Positions 1 through 8,447 of a DNA stretch of 46,343 nt are shown piece after piece. Numbering within the stretch: the first letter of the stretch is position 1; each line of letters begins with the position of its first letter. The DNA is from an uncultured Selenomonas sp. (lineage in GTDB: Bacteria; Bacillota; Negativicutes; Selenomonadales; Selenomonadaceae). The notes below the pieces were generated by a model. It ran no database searches and was not told where the DNA came from. It saw only the letters and a program-made list of their open reading frames with translations. The translations under genes and the position numbers were made by a program. The DNA is taken from contig CAJOIN010000001.1 in NCBI GenBank assembly GCA_905234515.1, positions 1 through 46,343 on the forward strand. Direction: 5' to 3'.

Positions 1-1104
1 GCCCTGGCCATGTCCATCTTGGAAAGGCTGCTGGAAATCGGCACTGCCACCCTGGCCACCACTCATTACTCTGAGCTGAAAACTTTTGCTTACAGCCGTC
101 CCGGCATCGAGAATGCCTGTGTGGAATTTGATGTGAAAACCCTGCGTCCCACCTACCGCCTGCTTTTGGGTACCCCCGGGGCCAGCAATGCCTTTGCCAT
201 CAGTCGCCGTCTGGGGCTTTCTGAGGCCTTGATTCTGCGGGCCAAGCAGCTGGTGGAAGCTGACCATGCCCAGTTTGAGAATGTCATCAATGAACTGGAG
301 CAGGAAAAGATGATGTACGAGCAGCGAAACGCTGACATCATGGAGCGCCAGCAGCGGGTGACGGCCCTGCAACTGAAGGTGGAGCGCACCAAGGAGGAAA
401 TCTCCAAGCAGAAGGGCGAGATTATCCGCAAGGCCCGGGAGCAAAGTGCCGCCATGATTCGCCGCACCCGCCGGGAATCCGAGGAAATCATCAAGGAGCT
501 GAAGGAACAATTCCAGGATATGGGCGTGAAAAAGCGCCAGCAGGCCATTCAGGAGGCCCGTGCCAAGCTCACAGAGGCTTCTGCCAAGGCCAATCCTGGC
601 ATCATGGCCCAGAAGGGCGTGGGCAGGCCCGTAGATATCAAGAAAATCCACCCCGGTGATACTGTCTATGTGAAGAATCTTGACCAACAGGGGACTGTGC
701 TGGAAATCAAGGGCAAAGAACTTGAAGTACAGCTTGGAAGCCTGCGGACGAAAATCAAGGCCTCTGCTTGTACCTTTGTTTCTCATGCTGCCAAGGAAAA
801 AGTTTCGCCCAGCTCCAATAAGAACCGCCAGAGCAGTAGTTTCCTGCAGAAGACGGCAACCATTGGCCGGGAAATTGATATACGGGGCATGATGGTGGAC
901 GAAGCCGAACTTGTTCTTGGCAAGTTCCTGGACGATGCGGTGATGGCAGGTCTTAGCCAGGTGCTGGTGATACACGGTAAGGGCACAGGCGCCCTTAGAA
1001 AGGGTGTACAGGCTTATCTCAAGAGCCATAGGAATGTGCTTTCTTACGCTTTTGCAGATATCAATGAGGGCGGCACCGGCGCCACCGTGGTGAACTTGAA
1101 ATAA
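1..1104 (+). CDS. mutS2: Endonuclease MutS2, C-terminal part (5'-truncated by window edge), with Smr domain
   Basis: Open frame from base 1; TTHYSELKTFAYSRPGIENACVEFD, long coiled coil, C-terminal Smr motif (DIRGMMVDEAE...VLVIHGKGTGALRKGVQAYL). Confidence 0.93.
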   Translation, partial: ALAMSILERLLEIGTATLATTHYSELKTFAYSRPGIENACVEFDVKTLRPTYRLLLGTPGASNAFAISRRLGLSEALILRAKQLVEADHAQFENVINELEQEKMMYEQRNADIMERQQRVTALQLKVERTKEEISKQKGEIIRKAREQSAAMIRRTRRESEEIIKELKEQFQDMGVKKRQQAIQEARAKLTEASAKANPGIMAQKGVGRPVDIKKIHPGDTVYVKNLDQQGTVLEIKGKELEVQLGSLRTKIKASACTFVSHAAKEKVSPSSNKNRQSSSFLQKTATIGREIDIRGMMVDEAELVLGKFLDDAVMAGLSQVLVIHGKGTGALRKGVQAYLKSHRNVLSYAFADINEGGTGATVVNLK

Positions 1105-1235
1105 TTTCTTAACGTCTATATATCGCAGCTGCACAGCAAGCATGTAACTTTGTTTTTGTTTGTTTTGTCTGGCAGTAGCTTTTCCCTTACCTGGTGGTGT
1201 ATAATGGGAGGGTATATTATTTAAGGAGGCTGCTC

Positions 1236-3347
1236 ATGGATAATCGTTCAAATACGAGCCGTCAGAAACGTACACCAGCAAAGAAAAGCGGTAATTCTGC
1301 AGGTCGTATACTTTTAGGATTCTTGATTGTAGTCTTAGTAATGGTCACTGGCATTGGCTGTGGTTTTCTGACAGCCAGTATGAACACCAAGCCTGATTTG
1401 GCCAACGACATACAACCGCCGGCATCATCTCAGATTTTTGATATCAATGGCAATGAAATAGCTAATGTCCACGCAACTGAGAACAGAATGCCTGTTAAAA
1501 TCTCCCAGGTGCCGCAGAATTTACAGGATGCTTTCGTGGCCGTTGAGGATAACCGTTTTTATGACCACATGGGGGTAGATCCCAGAGGGATCATGCGTGC
1601 CATTTGGTCAAATGTCAGAGGACAGACCATTGCTGAGGGCGGTTCAACTATTACCCAGCAGTTGGCCAAAAATGCCTATCTGACTCAGGACCGTACCTTG
1701 AAGCGCAAAGTGCAGGAAGTTTTCCTTGCTTTGCAGTTGGAGCGGCAGTATACGAAAAAAGAAATCTTGGAACTTTATCTGAACCAGATTTATTTTGGCC
1801 AGGGTGCCTATGGTGTACAGGCAGCAGCCAAAACATATTTTGGCAAGAACGTGGAAGATTTGGATCTTAACGAATGTGCAATGTTGGCAGGCATTCCCAA
1901 AAGCCCCAATTATTATTCTCCCACCAACAACCTGCAGGCAGCAGAAGAAAGAAAAGCTGTTGTGCTGGATCAGATGGAAAAATATGGCTATATAAATGCC
2001 TCAGAAGCCTCCAAAACAAAGAAACAGGAGCTCAAATTGGTTAAGCCTGCCAAAACTACTGACACCAATGAGGCATCTTATTTCATCGATTATGTTACCC
2101 AAAAACTGATTGATAAATATGGCGCAGATGCAGTCTATAAAGAGGGGTTGAAAATTTATACCACCATAGATATGGACATGCAACGCGCAGCAGAGGCAGC
2201 TATAAAACTGCTGCCAACCTACAACAAGGATGGCAATGGTATAGAGCAGCCGCAGGGGGCTTTGGTAGCCATTGACCCACATAATGGTCATGTAAAAGCC
2301 ATGGTAGGTGGACGAGGCACAGACCAGTTTAATCGTGCCACTATGGCAGAAAGACAGCCTGGTTCTGCTTTCAAGCCCTTTGTTTTTGCAGCAGCTTTGG
2401 AAAACAAATTCACCCCCGGTACAGTTATTAATGACAGTCCTGTAAAAATTGGTGATTGGGAACCACAAAACTATGACCGTACCTTCAGTGGAAAAGTTAC
2501 TTTGCGTGAAGTAGCCACACATTCCCTGAATGTGCCTACGGTAAAGATTGCACAGAAGTTGGGCATAGACAAACCTATCTATTATGCTCAGGAAATGGGT
2601 ATTACCACCTTTGTTTTGGAAGGCGCCCAAAATGACCGCAATCTGGCAACGGCCCTTGGCGGTCTCACCAAGGGGGTAACTCCCATGGAACTCACCAGCG
2701 CTTATGGTACCTTTGCCAATAAAGGCATTCATGTAGAGCCTGTAGTCATAGTAAAAGTGCTGGACAGAAATGGCAAGGTGCTTGAGCAGGCTGAAGGAAA
2801 ACAGCGCAGTGTAATCAGCGAAAATAGTGCAGCAGAACTTACAGGTATGCTTCAAACTGTTATCCAAAAGGGTACAGGTACTCATGCCAATATTGGCCGT
2901 CCGGCAGCCGGAAAAACCGGTACTACCAGCGATTATCACGATGCCTGGTTTGTAGGTTATACTCCTGATTTGGTGGCAGGCGTTTGGATAGGAAACGATA
3001 ATAATACTGCACTTCACAGCATGACAGGAGGACAGACTCCTGCCGAAATCTGGAAGGCTTTCATGAGCAAAGCTCTGGCTACTACTCCCTCTAAGAATTT
3101 TGACGGCAGTGCTGCCGGTAAATATGATGCCATGGGAGAATTGGAAGATGATGAAAAGACTACCGTAAAGAATAAGCCTTCCGAAGTAAAAAAAGATGAG
3201 CCAAAGGAAAAAACTGAAGCCACTAAAACTGATGGAAAGCAAAAACCTGCTGCCAATAGCAAAAAGCAGCCTGTCTCCGAACCGCCAAAACAAGAACCAG
3301 TCGCAGATGCACCTGAACGTGGCGGTGGCGTAGGTAAAGGTCGTTAA
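1236..3347 (+). CDS. Penicillin-binding protein 1A family (transglycosylase/transpeptidase)
   Basis: EGGSTITQQLAKN transglycosylase motif; SAFKPF, SLN and KTGT transpeptidase motifs; N-terminal TM; SD aaggagg before ATG 1236; Lys/Glu/Pro-rich C-terminal tail. Confidence 0.92.
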   Translation: MDNRSNTSRQKRTPAKKSGNSAGRILLGFLIVVLVMVTGIGCGFLTASMNTKPDLANDIQPPASSQIFDINGNEIANVHATENRMPVKISQVPQNLQDAFVAVEDNRFYDHMGVDPRGIMRAIWSNVRGQTIAEGGSTITQQLAKNAYLTQDRTLKRKVQEVFLALQLERQYTKKEILELYLNQIYFGQGAYGVQAAAKTYFGKNVEDLDLNECAMLAGIPKSPNYYSPTNNLQAAEERKAVVLDQMEKYGYINASEASKTKKQELKLVKPAKTTDTNEASYFIDYVTQKLIDKYGADAVYKEGLKIYTTIDMDMQRAAEAAIKLLPTYNKDGNGIEQPQGALVAIDPHNGHVKAMVGGRGTDQFNRATMAERQPGSAFKPFVFAAALENKFTPGTVINDSPVKIGDWEPQNYDRTFSGKVTLREVATHSLNVPTVKIAQKLGIDKPIYYAQEMGITTFVLEGAQNDRNLATALGGLTKGVTPMELTSAYGTFANKGIHVEPVVIVKVLDRNGKVLEQAEGKQRSVISENSAAELTGMLQTVIQKGTGTHANIGRPAAGKTGTTSDYHDAWFVGYTPDLVAGVWIGNDNNTALHSMTGGQTPAEIWKAFMSKALATTPSKNFDGSAAGKYDAMGELEDDEKTTVKNKPSEVKKDEPKEKTEATKTDGKQKPAANSKKQPVSEPPKQEPVADAPERGGGVGKGR

Positions 3348-3430
3348 GCAAAAACATCTTGCCTGCGACCGAGAATTTAAGTTTGATTTTAAAAGTTTAT
3401 TTCCTAGTAATAAGCCATTTAATTTTTTCC

Positions 3431-3459
3431 TTGCAGTATCATTAATTAACTGTTACAAT
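3431..3459 (+). promoter_or_regulatory. Putative sigma-A promoter of the 69-aa ORF
   Basis: TTGCAG (3431-3436), 17-nt spacer, TACAAT (3454-3459). Confidence 0.55.
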
Positions 3460-3515
3460 AAAAATAAGTAACAGATTTATGGTTCAAAGTTCATTCTGAT
3501 TTTGGAGGAATTGAA

Positions 3516-3725
3516 ATGGCTAGACAGAAGAATTATGATCAGAAAATCGCTGCTCTGAAGGAAAAGATTGCTGCTAAGACTGAACAGCTCAAGGCCATGA
3601 AAAAGGATTTGGCTGAACTTGAGTCCGCTGCTGCTCAGAGCAAAATCCAGGAAATCGCTGCTTTGATTGATGAGAAGAACATCGATCCGGCTGAGGCTTT
3701 GAAGGCTCTCCAGGAGCGTTTCTGA
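3516..3725 (+). CDS. Small (69 aa) coiled-coil protein of unknown function
   Basis: SD ggagg before ATG; heptad-like Lys/Glu/Ala/Leu pattern; own promoter and terminator. Confidence 0.75.
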   Translation: MARQKNYDQKIAALKEKIAAKTEQLKAMKKDLAELESAAAQSKIQEIAALIDEKNIDPAEALKALQERF

Positions 3726-3745
3726 GAATATTCTAGGATTGTAAA

Positions 3746-3780
3746 AATGCTTTCTGTTTCGACAGAAAGCATTTTTTTAT
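3746..3780 (+). terminator. Rho-independent terminator of the small ORF
   Basis: AAATGCTTTCTGT-TTCG-ACAGAAAGCATTTTTTT: perfect stem plus T run. Confidence 0.92.
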
Positions 3781-3793
3781 GAAACTTCAGAGG

Positions 3794-3822
3794 TTGTCTG
3801 CCTATAAAAAGCATGGTATTAT
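3794..3822 (+). promoter_or_regulatory. Putative tyrS promoter
   Basis: TTGTCT, 17-nt spacer, TATTAT. Confidence 0.5.
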
Positions 3823-3875
3823 ATACTGAATGGTAATGACATATTTTAATTTCGCACAATAAAGGAGCGAGTTGG

Positions 3876-5084
3876 TTGGCTAACGTATTTGATACTTTAA
3901 AAGAGCGCGGTTTCATTGCCCAGTGCACCAATGAGGAAGAACTTCGCAAACTTTTCGACACCGAGCAGGTTTCCTTTTATATAGGCTTTGACCCTACAGC
4001 TGACAGCCTTCATGCCGGTCATTTTATTGCCCTGATGGCCATGGCACACATGCAGCGTGCCGGTCATCGTCCCATCTGTCTGGTAGGTGGCGGCACTGGT
4101 ACTGTAGGTGATCCCTCAGGCCGCACTGATATGCGTCAGATGCTGACGGATGAAATCATTGAGCATAACTGCGAATGCTTCAAGAAGCAGATTGCCCGCT
4201 TCATTGATTTTTCCGATGATAAGGCAATTATGGTCAACAATGGTGACTGGCTGAGGAAGCTCAATTATATCGAACTGCTCCGTGAAGTAGGCGCAGATTT
4301 CACCGTGAACCGTATGCTTTCCGCTGAATGCTACAAGCAGCGTTGGGAAAAGGGCCTGACCTTCCTGGAATTCAACTACATGATTATGCAGGCCTATGAC
4401 TTCCTGGAACTTAACCGCCGCTATGGCTGCAAGCTGGAAATGGGTGGCGACGACCAGTGGTCCAATATTATCGCTGGTGTGGAGCTTTGCCGTCGCAAGC
4501 TCAGCACACCTGTTTACGGTCTGACCAATAAGCTCCTCACCAAGAGTGACGGCAAGAAGATGGGCAAAACTGCCGGCGGCGCTCTCTGGCTGGATGCAGA
4601 AAAGACCTCTCCCTATGAGTTCTACCAGTACTGGCGCAATGTGGATGACGCTGATGTAGAGAAGTGCCTGGCGCTCCTGACCTTCCTGCCCATGGATGAG
4701 GTGCGTCGCTTAGGCGCTATGAAGGACCAGCAGGCCAACGAAGCCAAGGCGGTGCTAGCCTACGAAGTCACCAAGATTGTCCACGGCGAGGAAGCGGCCC
4801 AAAAGGCCAAGCAGTCCTCTGAGGCGCTCTTCGGGGGTGCAGGTAGCGTAGCCGATATGCCCACCGTTGAAGCAACGGCAGGACAAAAGCTACTGGATGT
4901 TCTGGTGGCAGGCAAAGTGTTTGCTTCTAAGGGCGAAGGCAAGCGCCTTATTCAGCAGAATGGTCTGAGCCTTAATGACAATAAGGTCAGCGATATAGAA
5001 TATGTTCTCCAGGAAAATGATTTCCAGGATGGTACAGCTATAGTTAAAAAAGGGAAAAAGAAATACTATAAGCTGACCAAGTAA
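3876..5084 (+). CDS. tyrS: Tyrosyl-tRNA synthetase
   Basis: [16 protein letters not shown] (HIGH-like), [13 protein letters not shown] (KMSKS-like), C-terminal S4-like domain; TTG start with SD aaaggag. Confidence 0.96.
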   Translation: MANVFDTLKERGFIAQCTNEEELRKLFDTEQVSFYIGFDPTADSLHAGHFIALMAMAHMQRAGHRPICLVGGGTGTVGDPSGRTDMRQMLTDEIIEHNCECFKKQIARFIDFSDDKAIMVNNGDWLRKLNYIELLREVGADFTVNRMLSAECYKQRWEKGLTFLEFNYMIMQAYDFLELNRRYGCKLEMGGDDQWSNIIAGVELCRRKLSTPVYGLTNKLLTKSDGKKMGKTAGGALWLDAEKTSPYEFYQYWRNVDDADVEKCLALLTFLPMDEVRRLGAMKDQQANEAKAVLAYEVTKIVHGEEAAQKAKQSSEALFGGAGSVADMPTVEATAGQKLLDVLVAGKVFASKGEGKRLIQQNGLSLNDNKVSDIEYVLQENDFQDGTAIVKKGKKKYYKLTK

Positions 5085-5098
5085 ATCGTTAACTAAAA

Positions 5099-5137
5099 GA
5101 TAACGTCATGAGTCATTTTGATTCATGGCGTTATTTT
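5099..5137 (+). terminator. Probable tyrS terminator
   Basis: TAACGTCATGA / TCATGGCGTTA stem (one G-U) followed by TTTT. Confidence 0.7.
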
Positions 5138-5266
5138 GCATAATTAAAAGGGGGAGGAAGGAAAATCCCTGATTGAAGGGAAATAGTAATCTTGAACAGG
5201 GAAAATGTATATTCTGCAGGAGACAATCTGCTTTCTTTCTGCAGAAGCAAGGGAAGAGGCGAGAAA

Positions 5267-5890
5267 ATGAAGACAAGCAAAGGGGTTGCTGCCTGTAGCA
5301 GGCTGCTGATGACGTTGGCTGTTGTTTTGGCAGTGTTGCTGGTCTCAGGCTGTGGTGAGCAAGAAAACAGCAGCAGTGAAGGAGCGGCTTCTGGAAATCT
5401 CCAAGCCAAGCAAGTTGAGACCGGGAACAAAATTTCTGAAGGAAAGACAGCAGCCAAAGTCTTTACCATGAAAGACATCAAAGGGCTGAAACACACAGAA
5501 ATTTTTGCCAAGGGAGCTTTGGAACATATCTTTGACGGTACCATCAACAAGAAGGGAAATGCCACTGGCTACCACTATGATAAGGTCAAGGACAGCAAGG
5601 GTAAAATCCTTCCCGGCACACGTTCCAAGGAAGACAAGAATGGAATTTTTACCGCTAAGGTTGAAGTGGACGGGGTAAAGAAAAATGGCTTCAGTTCCTT
5701 CTATCCAGACACCTGGACACCCCAGGAAGTGGTAGATGCCATTAATGAAGCCTACAAGGAAGCATTGGATAATCCCAATAATCCCCAAGGTGATTTGTGG
5801 ATTGGCCACAGCAAGAATCTGGAAATAGATATGTACCTCACAGACCAGAAAAAAATACTCACCGCCTATCCCATCTACAGGAAGGAGTAA
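5267..5890 (+). CDS. Lipoprotein with C-terminal bacterial EndoU-type nuclease domain (putative toxin)
   Basis: Signal peptide with lipobox (VLLVSGC|GEQ); short Ser/Gln linker; C-terminal EHIFDGTINKKGNATGYHYDK...NGIFTAKVEVDG...FYPDTWTPQEVVDAINEAYKEA...KILTAYPIY resembling bacterial EndoU (two His, Lys, C-terminal Thr/Tyr). ATG 5267 chosen over upstream 5192. Confidence 0.8.
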   Translation: MKTSKGVAACSRLLMTLAVVLAVLLVSGCGEQENSSSEGAASGNLQAKQVETGNKISEGKTAAKVFTMKDIKGLKHTEIFAKGALEHIFDGTINKKGNATGYHYDKVKDSKGKILPGTRSKEDKNGIFTAKVEVDGVKKNGFSSFYPDTWTPQEVVDAINEAYKEALDNPNNPQGDLWIGHSKNLEIDMYLTDQKKILTAYPIYRKE

Positions 5891-5893
5891 GGC

Positions 5894-6193
5894 ATGCTGA
5901 AATATAAAGTGACAAGAGAAAGGCATTCCACGCCCATCTTTGAATTTGAGGACAAAAGCTATGCCTTGCTAAGTGAGTTCCTGCTGGCAGAGGGCAGGAA
6001 TTTTGGTACTGAGATAACAGCCTTTTTGACTCAATGTATTTTGACAGGGCAGACGGCGGAGTTTGCCGGTAATGTCTTTAGAATCAAAGCATCAGAGGGC
6101 CAGGCCAGAATTATCAACGAGATTACAGATAAGGAATGCTTGGTGCCCCTTAAAGAACTTAAAACTATAGTTGAAGAATACATCAGCAGCTAG
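5894..6193 (+). CDS. Small protein, putative immunity partner of the EndoU lipoprotein
   Basis: 99 aa, no signal peptide, starts 3 nt after the toxin stop with SD aggaggag-like sequence; function by position and size. Confidence 0.65.
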   Translation: MLKYKVTRERHSTPIFEFEDKSYALLSEFLLAEGRNFGTEITAFLTQCILTGQTAEFAGNVFRIKASEGQARIINEITDKECLVPLKELKTIVEEYISS

Positions 6194-6289
6194 GGAGGAA
6201 TTTTTCCGGGTCAGTTGAAATATATAACTTTATTAGACTAAGCTTTATTTGTACAAGAAGACTTTCCTTATTCCAAGGGGGCGTTTTCC

Positions 6290-7594
6290 ATGAAGAGGAC
6301 TATCTCTGCTTTGATGTTTCTTTTGGTCCTGGGCTCGGTCAACACAGCTTGGGCGGAAGCTAATCCTTTTTCAGATGTGCCTGCTGACCATTGGGCTTAT
6401 GATGCCATACTTCAGCTGTCTGAACATGGGGTCATACAGGGCTATGGAGATGATACCTTCCGTGGAGGGCGCAGCCTCACCCGATATGAGATGGCTCAAA
6501 TGGTTGCCAGAGCCATGGCCCAAAGGAAAATCAGTGACCAAGACAAGACTTTGCTGAATAAATTAACCTTAGAGTTTGGAAACGAACTTAGCAGTCTGGG
6601 AATCAGAACGGACAATCTTGAGCGAAACGCAGACAGGGTAAAGTGGACTGGCAAAGTAGAATATACTGCTGTCAGCAACCACATAGAGGAAATGACGGAG
6701 TCGGGGCGGGAAGAGTTCAAGGATAACTTTTATGATCTACTGCTGCGGTTGGAGCCCAGCGCCGACATAAACGATTACTGGACAGTTCATGCCAGGTTGG
6801 ACAGCAGATTTGACCTGGAGCAGGACACGGCTGCTGCCAATGTGCGTCTCAGACGGGCCTGGGTGCAGGGAGATTTCGGCGATGTTCGGGTCAAATTGGG
6901 CCGCCATGAATTGAATACAAATGAAAAGGGCGGTGGAGCCAGCCTTGTTTGGGACACCAACTATTCGGGGGCGTCTGTAGAGATTGGCAAAAACCTGAAG
7001 GGCAGCATCATGGGAGGCCGCCTCAACCGGAATGCTATCTGGAGCAGTGTGGGCTATGTACCCTACAGCATAGATTACGAAGTTCCCAGGGATACAGTGG
7101 ATTTTGTAGGCGTAAATGTCCAGTATGACACAGGGCAGAAACTATATGGAGGCGCTGGATATTATCGTGTGAAAAGCGACAGCCTGAAAGCCCTTGATAA
7201 TGAACTAACAGAGGACAAGGGTGATATCTGGTCCTTAAATGCCGGATACCACTTCAGTGACAAAGCTGTCCTGGGTGCTGCCTACGCCCAAAATACCAAG
7301 GCTGATTACCAAGATAAGTCTTGGCAGGTACAGTTTACTTATGGAAATTATGATGACGCCAAAGAAAAGGGTTCCTGGAATGCCTATGCGGCTTACCGCA
7401 GCATGGGCACAGGCGTTAGTCTGGCAGCCAACCACGATGGAGTAATGCTGGGGACCAGAGGCTTTGAGATAGGTGCTGCCTATGCGCCTTTCAGGAACGT
7501 GGGCTTTCTTATCAAATATTTTGACGGCAAGTCATTACATGATGATGAGAATTATGCCAGGAAGCTTTTCGGGCGCCTTGAGATGTTCTTTTGA
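6290..7594 (+). CDS. SLH-domain outer-membrane porin (OmpM-like)
   Basis: Signal peptide; SLH motif NPFSDVPADHWAYDAILQLSEHGVIQGYGDDTFRGGRSLTRYEMAQMVARAM; predicted beta-barrel with C-terminal Phe. Confidence 0.9.
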   Translation: MKRTISALMFLLVLGSVNTAWAEANPFSDVPADHWAYDAILQLSEHGVIQGYGDDTFRGGRSLTRYEMAQMVARAMAQRKISDQDKTLLNKLTLEFGNELSSLGIRTDNLERNADRVKWTGKVEYTAVSNHIEEMTESGREEFKDNFYDLLLRLEPSADINDYWTVHARLDSRFDLEQDTAAANVRLRRAWVQGDFGDVRVKLGRHELNTNEKGGGASLVWDTNYSGASVEIGKNLKGSIMGGRLNRNAIWSSVGYVPYSIDYEVPRDTVDFVGVNVQYDTGQKLYGGAGYYRVKSDSLKALDNELTEDKGDIWSLNAGYHFSDKAVLGAAYAQNTKADYQDKSWQVQFTYGNYDDAKEKGSWNAYAAYRSMGTGVSLAANHDGVMLGTRGFEIGAAYAPFRNVGFLIKYFDGKSLHDDENYARKLFGRLEMFF

Positions 7595-7607
7595 TATTGG
7601 AGGATTA

Positions 7608-8393
7608 ATGATATCCATCGAAGTATTACAAGGTCTTTTACTACCTTTCCTGGGCACCAGCTTAGGCGCAGCCGGGGTATATGTGTTGCGGGAGGAATTG
7701 AATCCTAAGGTACAAAAAGCTCTAACGGGTTTTGCCTCAGGCGTGATGGTGGCAGCTTCCATATGGAGCCTGCTGATTCCTTCCATGGAGGCGTCAAGCG
7801 GTCTGGGCGATTTGGCATTTCTCCCTGCAGTGACAGGCTTTTGGGCAGGAACGCTCTTTCTGTTGGCCCTGGATCATTTCATTCCTCATCTACACATGGA
7901 TGCAGATGAAGCTGAGGGACCAAAATGTTCCTTGCCTAAGTCCACCATGCTGGTAATGGCTGTAACCCTGCATAATATTCCCGAAGGTATGGCAGTGGGG
8001 GTGGTGCTGGCCGGCTGGATTTCGGGGACTGCAGACGTTACCTTGGGAGGAGCGTTGGCTCTGTCTTTGGGCATAGCCATACAGAATTTCCCTGAAGGGG
8101 CCATCATTTCTCTGCCATTGCGAGCTTCGGGGATGAGCCGCCATAAAGCATTCCTGGGAGGAGTGCTCTCCGGCATTGTGGAGCCCCTGGGCGGACTCCT
8201 GACCATTTTGGCTGCCAGCTTCATCGTGCCTGTTCTGCCATATTTACTGGCCTTTGCAGCAGGCGCCATGCTCTATGTAGTGGTGGAGGAGCTTATCCCA
8301 GAGATGTCGGCAGGGGTACACTCAAATGTGGGCGTGTTGGCCTTTGCCTTCGGTTTCACCTTGATGATGGCTTTGGATACAGCGCTAGGATAA
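7608..8393 (+). CDS. ZIP family metal transporter
   Basis: HNIPEGMAVGV and QNFPEGAIISLPL motifs, multiple TM; start ATG 7608 with SD ggagg. Confidence 0.9.
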   Translation: MISIEVLQGLLLPFLGTSLGAAGVYVLREELNPKVQKALTGFASGVMVAASIWSLLIPSMEASSGLGDLAFLPAVTGFWAGTLFLLALDHFIPHLHMDADEAEGPKCSLPKSTMLVMAVTLHNIPEGMAVGVVLAGWISGTADVTLGGALALSLGIAIQNFPEGAIISLPLRASGMSRHKAFLGGVLSGIVEPLGGLLTILAASFIVPVLPYLLAFAAGAMLYVVVEELIPEMSAGVHSNVGVLAFAFGFTLMMALDTALG

Positions 8394-8425
8394 AAGGAGG
8401 GACGGCCTTAGCCGTCCCTCCTTTT
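8392..8425. terminator. Bidirectional terminator between convergent ZIP and MFS genes
   Basis: Perfect 15-bp stem AAAAGGAGGGACGGC-CTTA-GCCGTCCCTCCTTTT. Confidence 0.92.
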
Positions 8426-8447
8426 ATCAATTATGCAATTGCTTCAA

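Noticed and set aside
2001-3293. 430-aa ORF on - strand opposite the PBP1A gene
   Set aside because: Fully antisense to a confident PBP1A CDS; the translation is low-complexity Cys/Phe/Ile-rich without family motifs. Shadow ORF.
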